A stretch of 64,000 bases of DNA from Nemania diffusa (taxonomy: Eukaryota > Ascomycota > Sordariomycetes > Xylariales > Xylariaceae): assembly GCA_038501195.1 (NCBI GenBank), contig JBBPUQ010000010.1, positions 1,133,501 through 1,197,500 on the forward strand. Direction: 5' to 3'. Numbering within the stretch: position 1 is the stretch's first letter; each line of letters opens with the position of its first letter. A program made the translations under genes and the position numbers. Positions 34,001 through 49,800 of the stretch are shown piece by piece. The notes beneath the pieces were generated by a model, which was not told where the DNA came from, did not search any database, and saw only the letters and a list, made by a program, of their open reading frames with translations.

Positions 34001-37000
34001 CTTTAAAATATTTAGTACAATATTTATTTTTTTTATTAAAAATGTATAAAAATTAACTAAATATATTTAGTTTAAAAAAATTAAAAATATATTTAATCAA
34101 AAAGTAAACTTTATAATTAAAAATATAGTTATAAAAACTTTTAAATTTGTTAAAATTTTATTATAAAAAATTAAATAATTATATTAAAATTTAAAAGATT
34201 TAAAAATTAAAATAATTAATATTTTATTAAATAAAATTTTATATTTTATTAATTTATAATTTAATAAAAAACTTTTTATAAATATAATAGTAATAGTTTT
34301 ATTTAATTTAAATTAATAAAGTTTTTTTATATTTATATAAATAAATTATTAAAACTAAAAGTTAAATATAACTAAAATTACTTTAAAAATTAAAACATTA
34401 AATTTTAATAATAATATTAATAAATTTAATTATTTATATATTATAGTTATAATAATAAAATTAAATTAATTATATATAAATTAAAAGTTTTTTTAAAAAA
34501 TATTAGTTATTATAGTTTATTTAATATTTATATTTTTAAAAACAATTAAAAATTTTATTAAGTTTTATTTTAAATTTATAATAATTATAAATTATAATAA
34601 TATTAGCAAATTTATTACTGCAATTATTAATATTAAAATTTAATTAAATATTTTAATAAATAAATATATTATTAAATATTAATTATTAATATAAAAAATT
34701 AACTTAGTTTAAAAAAAGTTTATTAAAAAGTTATTTTATATTATTTATAAAGAAATTGTTAAAACTTAAGTTTATTTAATAAAAAAAAATATTAATTTAG
34801 TTTTATATATTATTAAATTAAAAAATACAACTTTTTTATTTTTATTAAATATAAACTTTATTATATATATATAAATATTTTTATATTATAATAAAAAATA
34901 TTATATATATAATATGTAATTTAGTAATATTTATATTTTTATTTTTGTTTTTTTGCTAAAAAAAAACTTTTGTATTAATATTGCTAATATTGTTAATATA
35001 TTAAAAAATTAAATATTATTTGTTTATTAAAAAGTTAAATAAATAATAAAAAAAGCTTTTTATAAGTTATAAATTAATTTATTATTAATTTTTATAAAAA
35101 TTAACTAAATTTTTATATAAATAAATATAAAATATTATTTTATTAAATAAATAAATAATAACTATTGTTAAAAAATTATATATTATTTAATTTTTTATTA
35201 TTAATTTTAAAAAGTTTTTATATAATTTTAAATAAAAATTTAAATAAAAAAAATGTTAATTTTAATAACTTTATATATTTTAAAAATTTTAGTTTTAATA
35301 ATAATAAAAAAGTTTTAATAAGTTTTTTAAACAAAGATTTTATTAATATTATAAAAGTAACAATTTAAACAATTTTATAAAAAGTTAAAATAGCAAAACT
35401 ACAAGCTATATAAAATAAATTTATTAACTATAGTATTAATATTTTAAAAAATAATATTTTTAATATTAATATAATATATAAAAATAAAGTAAAAAAAATA
35501 AATTTTTAAAATAATGTTTTGTTTAATAAATTTATATTACTAAAATTTTATAATTGAAAAAAATTAATACTAAAAAAAAAATGTTAATTAATTAAAAAAA
35601 AAACAAATTATTTAATTTAAATAAATATATATATAATTAAAAATTATATATTAGTAATATATATTTTTAAAAAATTAATTTTAATGTTTTATAAAAAAGC
35701 AGCAATTATATTAACTAATTAATATTTATATTAACACTAAAAAAACTAAAATTTTTAAATTATAATTTATTTATTTAGTTTTTATTTTTAAAAATATTTA
35801 TTTAAATTTAATTTAAATTTATTAAAACAATAAAAAATATTAAATTAATATTAAAAAAAGTACAAAAGTTTATAAAAAATTTAAAAAGTATAAAGTTTAT
35901 AAAACTAAAAAAAGCAGTATTATTAAAAATTTTGTTTAAATAAAAAATAACATTAATTTAAAACTTTTTAAAAATAAATAAACTTAAAAATAAAGTTATA
36001 TTTTTATATATAATTAAAATAGTTTTTTATAAAGCTTAATAAATAAAAAAAATTTTAATTTTTGTTTTATTAAAAAAAAAAATTATTAAAGTGTTTAAAA
36101 TATAACTAAAAAATAAAATATTAAAAAAGTTTTATTTTTTTTATTATAATATTTAATTTATTATTAAAAAAATAAATAAAAAGTTTTAATTAATTAATTT
36201 AATTATTAAATTAAACAGTGTTTTTATAAAAAATATTAGTTTTTTTAAAAATTATAATAAATTTATTAAAAATTTTGTTATATATAAAATTTTATTAATT
36301 GTTAATTTATTTTTTAATTATAATTAAATATTTTTAAATAAATATAATTAAATATATATTGCTTTTTTTATATTTTTAAAAACTTTATAAATAATTATTT
36401 TGTTTTAAAGTTATATTAATTTTATTGCTTATTTTTTAAAAGTTTTATTAAAAGTTTTATATAATGTTTTATTTTATAAATACAAACTTTTTTTTAATAA
36501 TATTGTTATTAAAAGTTTTATTATTTGCTATAAAAATTAAAAAGTTGTTTTAAATATTTAGCAATTTATAATAAAATATATTAAAAATATTAATATTATA
36601 TTATTTAATTTTAAATTAATTAGTTTAACTATTAGCAGTACTAAAAACAAATAGTATTAATTTTTAGCAAAAGTTATAAGTTATATATATAACATTTATA
36701 GTTAAAAATTAATAAAAGTTAAAATAATTAAAATTATAAAATAACTTAAATATATTATTTTTTTATATATAAAGTTTTTTTTAAATGTTATAATATATTA
36801 TTATATTTAAATTAAAAATTATTTAATTATTGCTTTATTTTTAACTATATTAACTTAAAAAAATGTTGCTTTTATATAAAAATTAATTTAAAACAAAACT
36901 ATATAAATTTTTAAAAATGTTTTAATTAATACTTTTATTTTTATTATAATTAATTATAAAAATAGCTTTATATAAATTAAAATAAATATTTTTAATAAAA

Positions 37001-39150
37001 AATAAAAATTTATTTTAGTTTAATTAATTAATAATATAATTAAGCTAGCTTAATATAAATTAAAATATTAAAAAAGTTTAAAATTAAATTATAATATTAT
37101 TAAAAAAAAATGTTTAATTATAATAAAAATATTAAAACATTTATATAATTATTTTTATAAAGTTTGTTTTTATTTAAAAACTAATGCTAAAGTATTAATA
37201 ACTTAATTTAATAATAGCTTTTTTGTTTTATTTAATATAACTTTAATATAATAAATTGTTTATATTAAAATATTTGATTTTAAAATATATTATATTGTTA
37301 AAAAAAAGTATATTATAACAAATAGCTTTTTAAAAAAGTTATTAAAACTTTTAAATAAAAAAAACAACAAATAAAAAAGCAATATTAATAATTTTATTAA
37401 TATTTAATTTAATATTATATAAATTTATATTAATAACTTTATATTATTAAATTAATAAAACTTTTAAAAAAGTTATAATTTAACTTTAATAGCAAATAAA
37501 AAAAAAGCTTAATTTATAAATGTAGTTTTAATTAATATAAAAAATATAAAATAACATAAATATTATTTATTAAAAAGTGTAAAATTATATAAAGTAATAT
37601 TTAAATTTACAAAAAAATAAAATTAATAAAGTTTTATTATAGTTTATTTTTTAACTAGTTTATAATATTTTTTAAAAATAACTAATGTTTAATATAAAGC
37701 TAGTTTTAAAAAACAAATTATAAAATATTTTTTTTAAAATAACAAACTATAAAAAAAAGCAATTTTAAAATATTTATTTTATTAAATGTTAAATATTAAA
37801 AAGTTTTAAAAGTAAACAATATAAGTTTATTATAATAGCTTTATATATTAAAAAAAAAAAAAAAACTATTTAATAAATTATTTAATAATATTATTAAAAA
37901 AAACTTTATAGTAATATTTATAAAATAATTAAATTATATATTATATATTAAAAATTTTAAAAAAATAAATTTAAAAAAAAATACTATTAAAATATATTTA
38001 TAAATTTTTTAGTTTTTTAAGTTATAAATATTTAAATAATATTTTTGTAAAATAAAAAAAAATATATTATTAAAGTTTGTTATAAGTTTTTAAAATATAT
38101 TAAAATTAAAATTTTAAAAAATTAAACTATTAAAAATATTTATAAGTTTTTAAACTGTAAAATTTTTAAACAATATAATATTTTAATTAAATTAAAATAT
38201 AATAATAGCTTAAAATTTAAAAAAAAAATTAAAAAAGCTGTTATAAAAATAAAATATAAATTAACTTTTAGTTTAATATATTATTTACAATTGTAAAAAC
38301 TTATTAAAAAAAAATATATTTTTTTAAAAATAAATTTAATAAAGTTAATATAAAATATTAAAAAAAACTAAACAAATTATTTAAATATAATTATTTAATT
38401 TAATTATATTTTTATTAAATATTATAAATATAATATATATAAGTTAATTTATAAAAAACTATTTATTATATTTATTAAAAATATTATTTTTTTATAAAAA
38501 GTTTTAAATTAAAACAAAGTTAAAAATATTAAAAATATAATTATTATATAAATTTGTTAATTAAAGTATTAATAAAAAAATATTAATAAAGTTTATTAAA
38601 TTATTATTTAAAAAAAACAAAAGTAAATAAAAGTTAAAAATTAATATAATATTTATAAAATTAAAAACTGTTTATAAATAAATATATTAATATTTTTATA
38701 TAATAAAAAGTTTAAAATTAATATAAATAATAATAAAAAGCTATTATATAAATAATATAACTTTTATTAAATTAATAAAGTTTTTAAAAAAAATTAATAT
38801 AAATTTAAAAATTTAAATAATATTAAATTTAAAAATATTTTTTATATAAATAAATTTAAAAAATTTATTAAAAATAACAAAAGTTATTAAAAGTTTATAA
38901 ATATATATAAAAATATATAAACTATAAAAAAAGTTATTAATAATTTTAAATTAATAAATAATTTAAATAAAGCTTTAAATATAAATAATAAAAAAAAAAA
39001 AAAACTAATTGTTAAATATATAATAGTTTAATTAAAAGCTAAAAAATTTAAAGCTATAATTATTAAATTATAAAATAATTAAAAGCTTTTAAATATTTAA
39101 AAAAAAAAAAAAAATTTAAATAATAAAAATTTTATATAAAATATTATTAT
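31066..39150. other. RIP-mutated interior of the outer element (left part)
   Basis: About 8 kb of nearly pure A/T sequence with stops in every frame. Rare G and C occur mostly in AGCT-like or TTAAC contexts. A frame at 35,165-35,368 is an artefact of the composition (Asn, Lys, Phe, Ile, Leu only). No tandem repeat, RNA gene or intact domain was seen. Confidence 0.7.
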
Positions 39151-39456
39151 TGTTAAACCAATGATTTAACAGGACCTGTATATACGCACTAGGTACGTAC
39201 AACTAGGACTTGGACTAGGACCTTTATTAAGTAACCAAATAAATAAAAAATACAAAAACTTACTAAAATCTACAGAACTTATAAGTCCTACGCACACATA
39301 TATGTAAATAACTTGTGTACAACTTTTTTAGTTATACTTTCTTTTGTAAAACATATATGAATTAATATAGAACTTTAAAACTTAAAAACAAACTTCAAAT
39401 TTTATAAATTACTCCGAATCTTTTTATGTATATATATATAAAAAGTTTTATTAATA
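39151..39456. repeat. Left LTR of the inner element
   Basis: 306 bp, starting TGTTAAACC. The outer 90 bp are nearly unmutated, including AACAGGACCTGTATATACGC; the inner end is mutated (TTATTAATA where the right copy has TTACCAACA). Confidence 0.88.
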
Positions 39457-42400
39457 TTAATTAATAATTACAAAATGTGATTATAAATTAGTAAAATAAA
39501 AAAGCAAAAACTAGTTATTGTTAAAAATAACTTTTATGCTACATTTTTTTTTTTTTTGTATAAAAAATAGATTATTATTTTTATTAATTAGCTAAAAATA
39601 TATTAAATTAACTGTTAAACAAATAAAGTTTAACTATTATAAAATTGAAGTTTTTTTTATAATAGTTTAGTTAACTTTTATATAAAAATTAACAAAACTA
39701 TAAACTATTTTATATATTTATTTTTTTAACTACTTTATTTATTTTATAACTTTTATTTTTTTACTTTTTATAATTATATTAATACTAATAACAAAAGTAG
39801 CAGTAGTAATAACAGCTGTAACAATTAAACAAGTTCAAAATAACAATTTAGTAACTTTGTATAATAAAAATAATTTTATATACAAAAATATAGCTAAAAG
39901 CAGTAGTATTTAAATAAAAATTTGAAAAAAAAAAACAGATTTAAAGTATTAAAATACAACTATTAATTTTAATATTTTTTCGAAACTTATAAAATTAACA
40001 ACATATTTTATACAATGTTTATATAATTATATACAACTAAAAGTTAAAAGTAAACAGTTTATATAAACATTTGTAATAAACTTTAACAAATAAACAAAAT
40101 TTATGTTTATAAATATTAATTATATATTTAAACAAAAATTTAACATTATAATTAAACATAATTTAAATATTTAATTATATAATATAATATATAATAACAA
40201 GTTTATTTATATTTTTAAAAAATATAAAAACAATAATAATAATAAATTAAACAATAATATGTTTGTATAAATAGTACTAGTTTTAACATTTATATTAGCA
40301 AATATATTAAAACTTTTTGTTATATAAACAGATTTTTTAATATTATAACTAGTTATACTAAAATTAATAATATTAATATACTATATAATACTTAATACAA
40401 ATAATTAAATATTTATTTTTTTTATATAAACAAAAACTTAAAAACTTATATTTACTTTTAAAATTTTTACTGCATATTTTGTACTTTTATTTATATACAA
40501 AAATCAATTGTACAAATTTTTTTTTATTTGAATTATTTACAATAGTTTGATTAAAACAGCTTAATTTACTATATTTACTAAAATATAACAATTTAACTAA
40601 AACTATAGCAATAAGTTATATAATATATTATATAACAAAGCTTAAATTTTTATTTCAATATATTGTTAACTTAAAATTACTAAAAAACAATATTATACAG
40701 TATTTTTTTTTATATTAAAAAAAAAAGCTAAACAGTATTATTTTAATTATATTAGTTTAATATATAAATAAAACAAAATTTATACAATATTTAATAATTA
40801 CTTTAATATAATAATTAATTATAGTTAATATTAAATTAACTAAACTATTACTACTTTTATACAAATAAAACAAAACAATTTAACAAAAACAATATTTAAA
40901 ATATTAAAAACTATAATTAATAAGCTTTAACTTATATAATATACTTTAAAATTTAGCTACTATAAAAAAATATTACTTTATATAACAGTTATATAAGCAT
41001 ATTTTAGTATATTTAAGTTTAAATTTGTTTTAATTAATTAAAAATTTATATATAAAGTTTTGTTTTTTAACTTATAAACAGTACTATAAGTTTTTTTTAA
41101 TTAAAAAATAAACTATTATTATATAATAAATGTTTATTTTGTTAACAAGTAGTATAATATTAAATATTTAAAACAATTGTATAATTATAGCTTTAAAAAA
41201 AATTTTTATTAAAAATTACAGCAATTATACAATAAAAATAATAAAAGTAACAAAAAGTGCTTTATTTATAAAAAGCTTAGTTGTTAGTTTATTAACTATA
41301 GCTAATAAAAAAAATCGAAAACAAAAAAGCAATATTTTGCTATATATAATATTTTAAAACAAAAAGTTTTATTATACAAAAAGTATAATATATTTATATT
41401 AAATTATAAAAATAATAAAAACTTTTTATATAATAATAAATTTAATAACAATTTAAATTTTAAAACTAAAAACAAAACAGTTTAATTTTTAATAAATTTA
41501 GTATATTTTTATTATATAATAGAAAAAAATATATATATTTAAAACTAAACATTAATATTAAACAATTTTTATTTAAATAGTTAATATAATATAAAATACT
41601 AAAGTATTTTATAAAATATTAATATAACTAAAGTTTTAACTATTAAAAAAGCTTAAATTAAAATTTTTATATAAAAAAACCTTTTTATATAAATAAACTA
41701 AACTTTAAATAATATAACAATTTAATTCAATAGTATTAAAAACTTTAAAACTATAAATACTATAACAATTTTAACATTAATTAAACTAATTAAATTTTAT
41801 ATTTTAAATATATCAACTTTATTTTTATTATTATTACAAAATATAAATTAATTATATATTTATTTTAACAACATATAAAATATAATTATATAATAAAATA
41901 ATATAACAGTACTAATTATATAAAAATAAAAACACTTATTTTTTAATATTAACTAATTAAAAGCTATAAGTTATTTTATAAAACAAAAACTTTAAAAGTT
42001 ATATTATTGATTTAAATATTTTTATATAAAAAAACTTATAAAATTATTACAAAAAACTAAATATAACAACATTAATGTTTTAATATTTTAAAAAATTAAA
42101 AAGTTTTGTTACTATTATTAATTATATAATTAAGCTTTAAAAAAATTTAAGTTTTTATTAAAAAATAAATATAATTTTAATTATAAAATTGTTATTAATA
42201 TTATATAAATTAACAAACAATTAACTTTATATATAATTAATATAAATATTTTGTTTTAAGTAGCTAAATTTTTAAAGTTTTTAAATATATATAATATTTA
42301 AAACATATTATATTAATATTAAATTTTAATATATTAAAAGCTGTTTAATTATATTGTACACAATTTCAGTATAAATTTTTTGTTCGAAAAATTTTGTAAT

Positions 42401-44727
42401 AATATATAACTAGTTAAAACTTTGTATAAAAAAATATTTGTTAAAACATATTAAACTATTAGAAAAATTAAACAAACATATATATTACTTTATTATATAT
42501 TTAATATTTTATATAAAAAAATCAATTATTATATAAACAAAAAAACAATATTATAAATAGTTATAAAAGTTTTAAATAATATAGCTAAATCAAACAGTTT
42601 TATATTTATTTTACTAGTTTTTAAAATTTATTTTAAAATTAACAGTAATTTACTTTTTTTGCTAAAAATTACTTAAAAAGCAAAAGTTGTATAAAAAGCT
42701 ATAAAAATATTAAAAAGTATTTATATAAAAGTTAATATTAATTAAGCTATATAAACTAAAAACAAATTAGTATTATTATATAAAGTACTTTTTTTACTTT
42801 TTTAAAATAAAGTTATAATATAAAAAAAACAAAAAAACTAAATAAAACTATATAAAATTTCTACGATCAAAAATTGTAATATTACAGTCGATATAACAAA
42901 TAAACTAGCTAAATTTTGTTATATATAAATTAAGCTATATTATTAACAAAAAGCTATATTTAATTTATTATATAAAAAAAATAACTTTTTGTACAACTTT
43001 TTTTAAACTGTTAAACAGCTGCAACTTTAACACAAAAACAAACTAAAAAAGTTATTTATACTTACTAGCAATTAATACTTTGTACTAAAAAAAGTTAACA
43101 ATTATGCTTTAGCTATACAACTAAAACAAAACGGTGTAATTATTATATCTAGTGCATTTTTTGAACAATTAAACGCAGCTAAAATAAACGTGTTAACAAC
43201 CTAGGGTATATTTTAGTTTATATAATATAATTTGAATTAAGCTTGTATAAAAAATTAAAAATAAAACAACTAAACTGTATAAAAAGTTTAAATTAGTTAT
43301 ACAAAGTTATAAAAACAACAACAAAGTTTGAATTTTTATACAAGCACTAATAATTTAGTGTATAAATTAACAGTTTATTATAGCTTTAAAACTGTTGTTA
43401 ATTTAAAACTATAGTATATATATAAAACTACAAAACATTTTTTAAATATATATATAGTTGTACAACAAATTAAACTAAAAAATTTATATTTATTTGTTAA
43501 AAAAACTAAAAAACTATTATTTAACAAATACTATATTTTAAATTATATAACTATTATATAAATTAACTAAATTAAAATTATACTAGTACAAAACTTATTA
43601 TAAATATTACTGCTAAAAATTAAGTATAAAAATATTTATATATAACTTATATTTATTATATACTAAAAAAAAACTTAATAAATTTGCAATTATAAAACTT
43701 TAAATAAATAATATTTTTAATATTATGTTTAAAAAGTTTTTGTATAAAAAAAAAACTAAGCTATTATTTTATATAAAACTAAAAGTAAAATTAACGTTTA
43801 AACACTTTGTTAAATTTAACAAAAGCAAAATTTAAATAAATAAACAAAATTTTTTTTTTATTTAACAAAAATAAATTAAACAATTATATATTATTAACTT
43901 TTGTATAAAAAATTATTTTTAGCAATATATTATTTAGCAAGTTTAAAAAGTATATATTATATTTATATATTAACTAAAAATATTGTATAACTTGTTAATT
44001 GTTATATAAGTTTAAAAGTTATTAAAAAATAACATTAAAACATTAAACATATAAATATAATAGCAAATTAACAATATATAGTAAAAACTATACTATATAT
44101 TTTTAAATTTTAATTATATAAAAATTTTTATTTTTATTAACAAAGTATTTGCAAATAACAAAAATTTAAGTTTTTAAATTAAATTTATAATTATATTAAC
44201 TAATAAAAGCTATACAAAAAACATTTTTATAATTAAAAACAATATTGTTTATTAAAATTTAATTAAATATAAACAAGTTATATATAATATATTAGCAAAT
44301 AAGTTATATAATATAATTAATAAATTTAATTATGCTATTATATTTAGTATAACTTTTTAAAAAGTTATTTATATAATAAAACTATTAATAATATTACTAG
44401 TTATATATATTAATTTTAAGTTTTTATATAAATGTTTAATTAAACTAAAAACTATATAAAAAAAACAACTTATAATTAACATTATATTATTTTAAAAAAT
44501 ATATAAAAATTATAAAATTATAAAAATATATTAAATTAATAGTAAAAACAACTTAATAAACATTTATACAAAAAAAGCACTTAATTAAACACTAAAAAAA
44601 CTAGTTAATACAAATAAACTAATTGTATAAATAAAAACATATATAAATTAATTAAATAGCAAAAAAAATAACAAAAAATTAGTTAATATTAAAACTAAAA
44701 TTACTATACAAAAAAAAAAATCTTTAA

Positions 44728-45033
44728 TATTAAATTAATAATTTAACAAAACTTGTATATATGTACTAAATATATATAACTAAAACTTAAATTAAAACTT
44801 TTATTAAATAACTAAATAAATAAAAAATATAAAAACTTACTAAAATTTACAAAACTTATAAGTTTTATATATATATATATGTAAATAATTTGTGTATAAC
44901 TTTTTTAGTTGTACTTTTTTTTGTAAAATATACATAAATTAATACAGAACTTTAAAACTTAAAAACAAACTCCAAACTCTATAAATTACTCCAAATCTTT
45001 TTATATACGTATATATAAAAAGTTTTACCAACA
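44728..45033. repeat. Right LTR of the inner element
   Basis: 306 bp, aligning to the left LTR without gaps; every difference I compared is a transition. Its outer end (TTACCAACA) is intact and its inner start is mutated (TATTAAATT for TGTTAAACC). Confidence 0.88.
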
Positions 45034-48000
45034 ATTATAATAAAATTAATAGATTTTTTAACAATATATAAAGCTAATATTTAATTATTTTGCGATTTTT
45101 TTTTTTATATTTTATATATTAAATTTAATTTTTATTAATTTAACAGTTTAATATTAATAATAAAAAACAAAGTTTTTAATTTAAAAGTTAATATATATTA
45201 TATTTATAAAAATATTTAAAGCATTATAAATATAAAAAATTAAAAATTTTTAATATATATAAATAAAATAGTTTTTTATTAATTTAATTATTTTTTTTTA
45301 TTAGCTAAACTTTTAATTTATATTTAAATTAATTTATAAGTTATAAAAAAAAAATAATAAATTTAATAGCGTTATTATTAAAACAAATATATAATTTAAA
45401 TTTCACAATTTATTTATTTGTTTTAAATTAATTAATTATTAAATTGTTATAATATTAAATATAATAAATTTTTTAAATAGTAAATTTATAATTATTATAA
45501 ATATTATTAATAAAATTAAAAATTAAAATATATTTAAAAAATAGCTATATATTAATTTTATTATATATTTTAAAATAAATAAAATAATATTTATAAAATT
45601 TATAAAATATTATATTAAAAATATTAAATTGTTAAATATAAAAACTTTTAGTTTTATAACAGTTATATATAAAACTAAAAATATATTTATTTTAAAAATT
45701 AATTTAATTTATTTTAATATAAAAAATATAAAAAATAACATTTTAATTAAAAACTTTATTAATAGTTATAAAAATAAATTAAAAAATATTAAAATTTTTA
45801 AAAATATTAAAATATATTTTTTAATAAATATAACAACTTTTAATAATATTATATAAAATTTTAAATTAAAAATATATTAAAATTTATAATATAATATAAT
45901 TAACTAAAAAAACTAAAAATTAATAAATTTTTTAAATATTTATAATATATTAAATATTAAAAAATTTTATTTTATAGATTTTTTTATTAATAAATTATAT
46001 TATATTAATTATATTTAAACTATTAAACTTTTATAATTTAAATTAATAATTAAAACAGTAAAAATTAAAAACTTTTTAATTTAATAAAAAAACAAAGTGT
46101 TAGTTTTAAATATAAAAACAATAATTTTTAATAAATATAATAATATTATATATTTTTAATTTTATAAAAAAAATATAAATAAATTATAAAAATTATTAAA
46201 AAAAAAGTATTAAAAAAAAATTACTAAAAACTTAAAAATTTTATTAATTTAAAAAAAAAAATTATATAAATAAAAAAAATATAAATTAAAAAAATATTAT
46301 ATTATAGTTAAAATTTATTAAAAATAATTAAAATTTTAATAAAAAAAAAAAACAATTAATAAAAATAATAAATTTTATATATTAATAAATAAATAAATAT
46401 AATTATTTTTAAAAGTTTTATTTAATTTAAAAAAGTTAAATTAAATAATTAATTAAATAATAGTTTATATATAAATTAAAAAATTTATAAATTAAAATAT
46501 TAATAGTTGTTATAAAGTTATTATTTAAAAATTACAAATTGTTTAAAAAATTTAAAAAAAACTATTTATTTATTTATTAAATTATAAAACTTTATATAAT
46601 ATAAACAATTTTTTAAAAATATTTAAAAAGTTTAATTAATTATATAAAGTTTTTTAATAATTTAAAAAAATAATATTTTTTTTATAATTTATTTTATATT
46701 AAAAAAGTTATAAAAAAAAATTATTAAATAAAAATATTAAATTTAAATATATTATTAGCTTTTATTTTTTTTTTTTATTTAAGTTTATTATATTAGTTTT
46801 TATTTTTTAAAAAATTTTTTTATTTTTTACTTTTTTTATTTATATTTTTATATTTTTACTTATTTATAATTTTAATATTTTTATTTATTTACTATTATAT
46901 TTATAATAAAAATATTAAAATTATATATAAATAATTATTAAATTAATATATTTTTTAATTTTATTTTTTATTTTATTTTTATATTTATATTATAATAATA
47001 TTATTAAAACAAAAAATATATTTAAACTTTAAAAATAATAAAAATATAATTTAATTTATAATTATTAAAAATAACTTAATAATTTTTTTAACTTTTTATT
47101 ATAATAAAAATTTAATTAAAAAAAAAACTAAAAAAAATTATTAAATATTTAATATTTATATTAAAACTTTTAATTATTATATTAAATATTATAGCTTTTA
47201 TTTATTTTTATTTTTAAATTTTAAATATATAACAAATTATAATTTTTTAAACAATTATAAATAAATTATAATATAATAAATTAAAAAATTAAAGTTTTTA
47301 ATTAATATAATTTTTAAATATTAAATATAATTATAATTTATTTTATTAAAATTAATAATAGCAATATATTTTATTTTTTATAATATAAAAAAGTTTATAT
47401 ATAATTTTATTTTTAATAATATTTTTTTAAAACTTTTAAATTATATATATTTATATAAAATTATTAAAATAAATATAAAAAAAAAAATTTAACAAGTTGT
47501 TTTTAAAAATATCTACAATATTAATTATAATAGTTTTTATTAATACTTTATAATTTATAATATTTTATAAAAACTTGTTTTTTTTATTGATTTTTTTATA
47601 TTTATTTTTTTTATTATAAAATATAAAAAAACATTTTGCTATTTTTAAACTATTTAATATAAAAATATTATTGTTTATTTTTTTAATTTTTTATTTTTAA
47701 ATTATATAGTTTATTTTTTTTTGTTAAAATAAAATAATAACTAATATTGTAGCTTTATTTATTTAGCAAATTTAACTTTATTTTTTTTAATACTGTTTTA
47801 AAATAGCTAATATTATAAAAAAAAAAAAATATAAACATTAAAAAAATTAATAATTTTATAATATATATTTTATAAATAATATAATTTAAAATTAATAAAA
47901 AATAAATTATTTTAAAAAATAAAGCTTATTTTAAATTTTTTTAAAAATTAACTAAATAAATTAAAAAAATTTTTATAAAATTACTTAGTTTATTAATTAT

Positions 48001-49800
48001 ATTTATAATAATAAAAAACTTATAAACTAATAAATGCTATAATATAAAAAAGCTATAAAAAAATAAAATCGACAGTTTTTTATATTTTATTAATTTGTTT
48101 TATTTAAAAAAATTTTAACTATTTAAATTGTTTTAATAGCTATAATTTTTTTAAAAATATATTTTTATAAATATTTTATATTTTTTTTAAATTAAAACAT
48201 TGTTTTTTTTTAAAAGCTTTATATTTTTATATAGCTATAATAAAAAATAAATTAATTAATAAAAACATTATTTATTTATTATTATATAAAAAATAAAAAA
48301 ATATAATTAAATAGTTAATATAAAAATTTAAATTTATATAAAGTTATTTATTAATAAAGCTTGCTATAACTTTAATATATTATTTAAAGTTAAAATTAAA
48401 AAATGCTATAGTTTATATTATATAACTAAACTAAATAATTTTAATAAATTTTTTATTAAAAAATAAAATATATAAATTTAATAAATTATTTTTAAAATTA
48501 TAATATTTAATATTAAAAAATATAATTATTAATATATTATTTTTATTAACTTTTAAATAAAACTTATATATATTTTTAATTTAATATAATATAATAAAAT
48601 AATTATAAAAGCTAATATAAATTAGTTATAAATAGTTTATTTTATATATTTATTTAATATTTTTTTTTTATTTATTTTGTTTATTTATTTTTTTTTTATT
48701 AATAAAGCAATTAAAAATATAATTTTATAAATATTTTTTATATTGCTATATTATTAATAGATTTTAAAAAGCTAGCAATTTTAAATATAAAAAATTAAAT
48801 ATTAATTAAATATTTTATAATTTAATAGTTTTATAATAAATTAAAAAAAATTACTAGTATATATATTATAAATAAATTTAAATGTTTTTTTTTTTTTTTT
48901 AAAAAAAAAAACTAAAAAATATAGTTTATTGCTTTAAAAATTAAAAAAAAAATATAAATAGCTAAAAAAGCTATTAAAAAAAACAAAATTAAAAAAAAGC
49001 TTAATTTTATTAAATTAAAAAACTTTAATAATAAATATTGATTAGTTTTTTTTATATTTTTTATATTTATATTTAATTTTTTATTTTTAAATAATAGTTT
49101 AAACTTAATATTTAGTTTATTTTATTATAATTTAAAAGTTATATTTTTTAATAAATTTATATAAATTAAATTAATAAAAACTTTATATAACTTTTATTTT
49201 TAATTATTTTTATTGTTTTTTTTATTTTTTAATTAATTAGCTATATTTATTAACTGGTTTTTTTTTTTTTTTTAATTTAGTTATTACAAATTGCTATTAT
49301 TTAAATATAATATATTTAAATATAAAACTAATATTAAATATAATTATATTATAGCTATAAATTATTTTAATAATAATTTTAATATTAAAAAAATAAAAAA
49401 TTTAATTTTAAAAAATATTAAAAGCTTATATTGTTAATTATAAAAAAAATAAATTAATTTAATAAAATAATTTTAATTTATTATATTTATAAAATAATAA
49501 AATTAAAGCTAATATAAAATTAATATATAAACTATTAAAAAAGCTAATAAAATTTTTTATAAAATTAAAAAATAAAAATAATAATATAAAACTAAATTAT
49601 TTATTAAATTAAACAAATTAAAAACGTAAATTTATTAAATTAAGCTTTAAAATTAAAAAAATTAAATTAATTTATATATTAACTTTTATATTTATTACTA
49701 TATTTTTAATTTATTAAAAAATTTATGTTATATTTTTTTTTATTTTAATTTGTATTAAATTAAAAATATATTAAAAACAGTTATATTTTAATTAAAAAAA
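45034..49800. other. RIP-mutated interior of the outer element (right part)
   Basis: About 4.8 kb of nearly pure A/T sequence. The open frame at 45,629-45,856 is a composition artefact rich in Asn, Lys, Ile and Phe. No terminal repeats of another element were identified here. Confidence 0.65.

Larger units (their letters stand above)
39151..45033. mobile_element. Nested LTR retrotransposon (inner element)
   Basis: A 5,883-bp element bounded by 306-bp LTRs (39,151-39,456 and 44,728-45,033). The unmutated ends are TGTTAAACC on the left copy and TTACCAACA on the right, giving the standard TGTT...AACA termini. A 5-bp target duplication ATTAT flanks it on both sides (39,146-39,150 and 45,034-45,038). 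An A-run just before the right LTR (44,711-44,720) could be the polypurine tract, which would mean plus orientation. The interior is AT-rich but keeps more C (as CpA) than the surrounding outer element. No intact gag or pol frame remains. Confidence 0.88.

Noticed and set aside
35165..35368. Open frame within the AT block
   Set aside because: Composed almost only of Asn, Lys, Ile, Leu and Phe codons, as any A/T string would be; same for 45,629-45,856.
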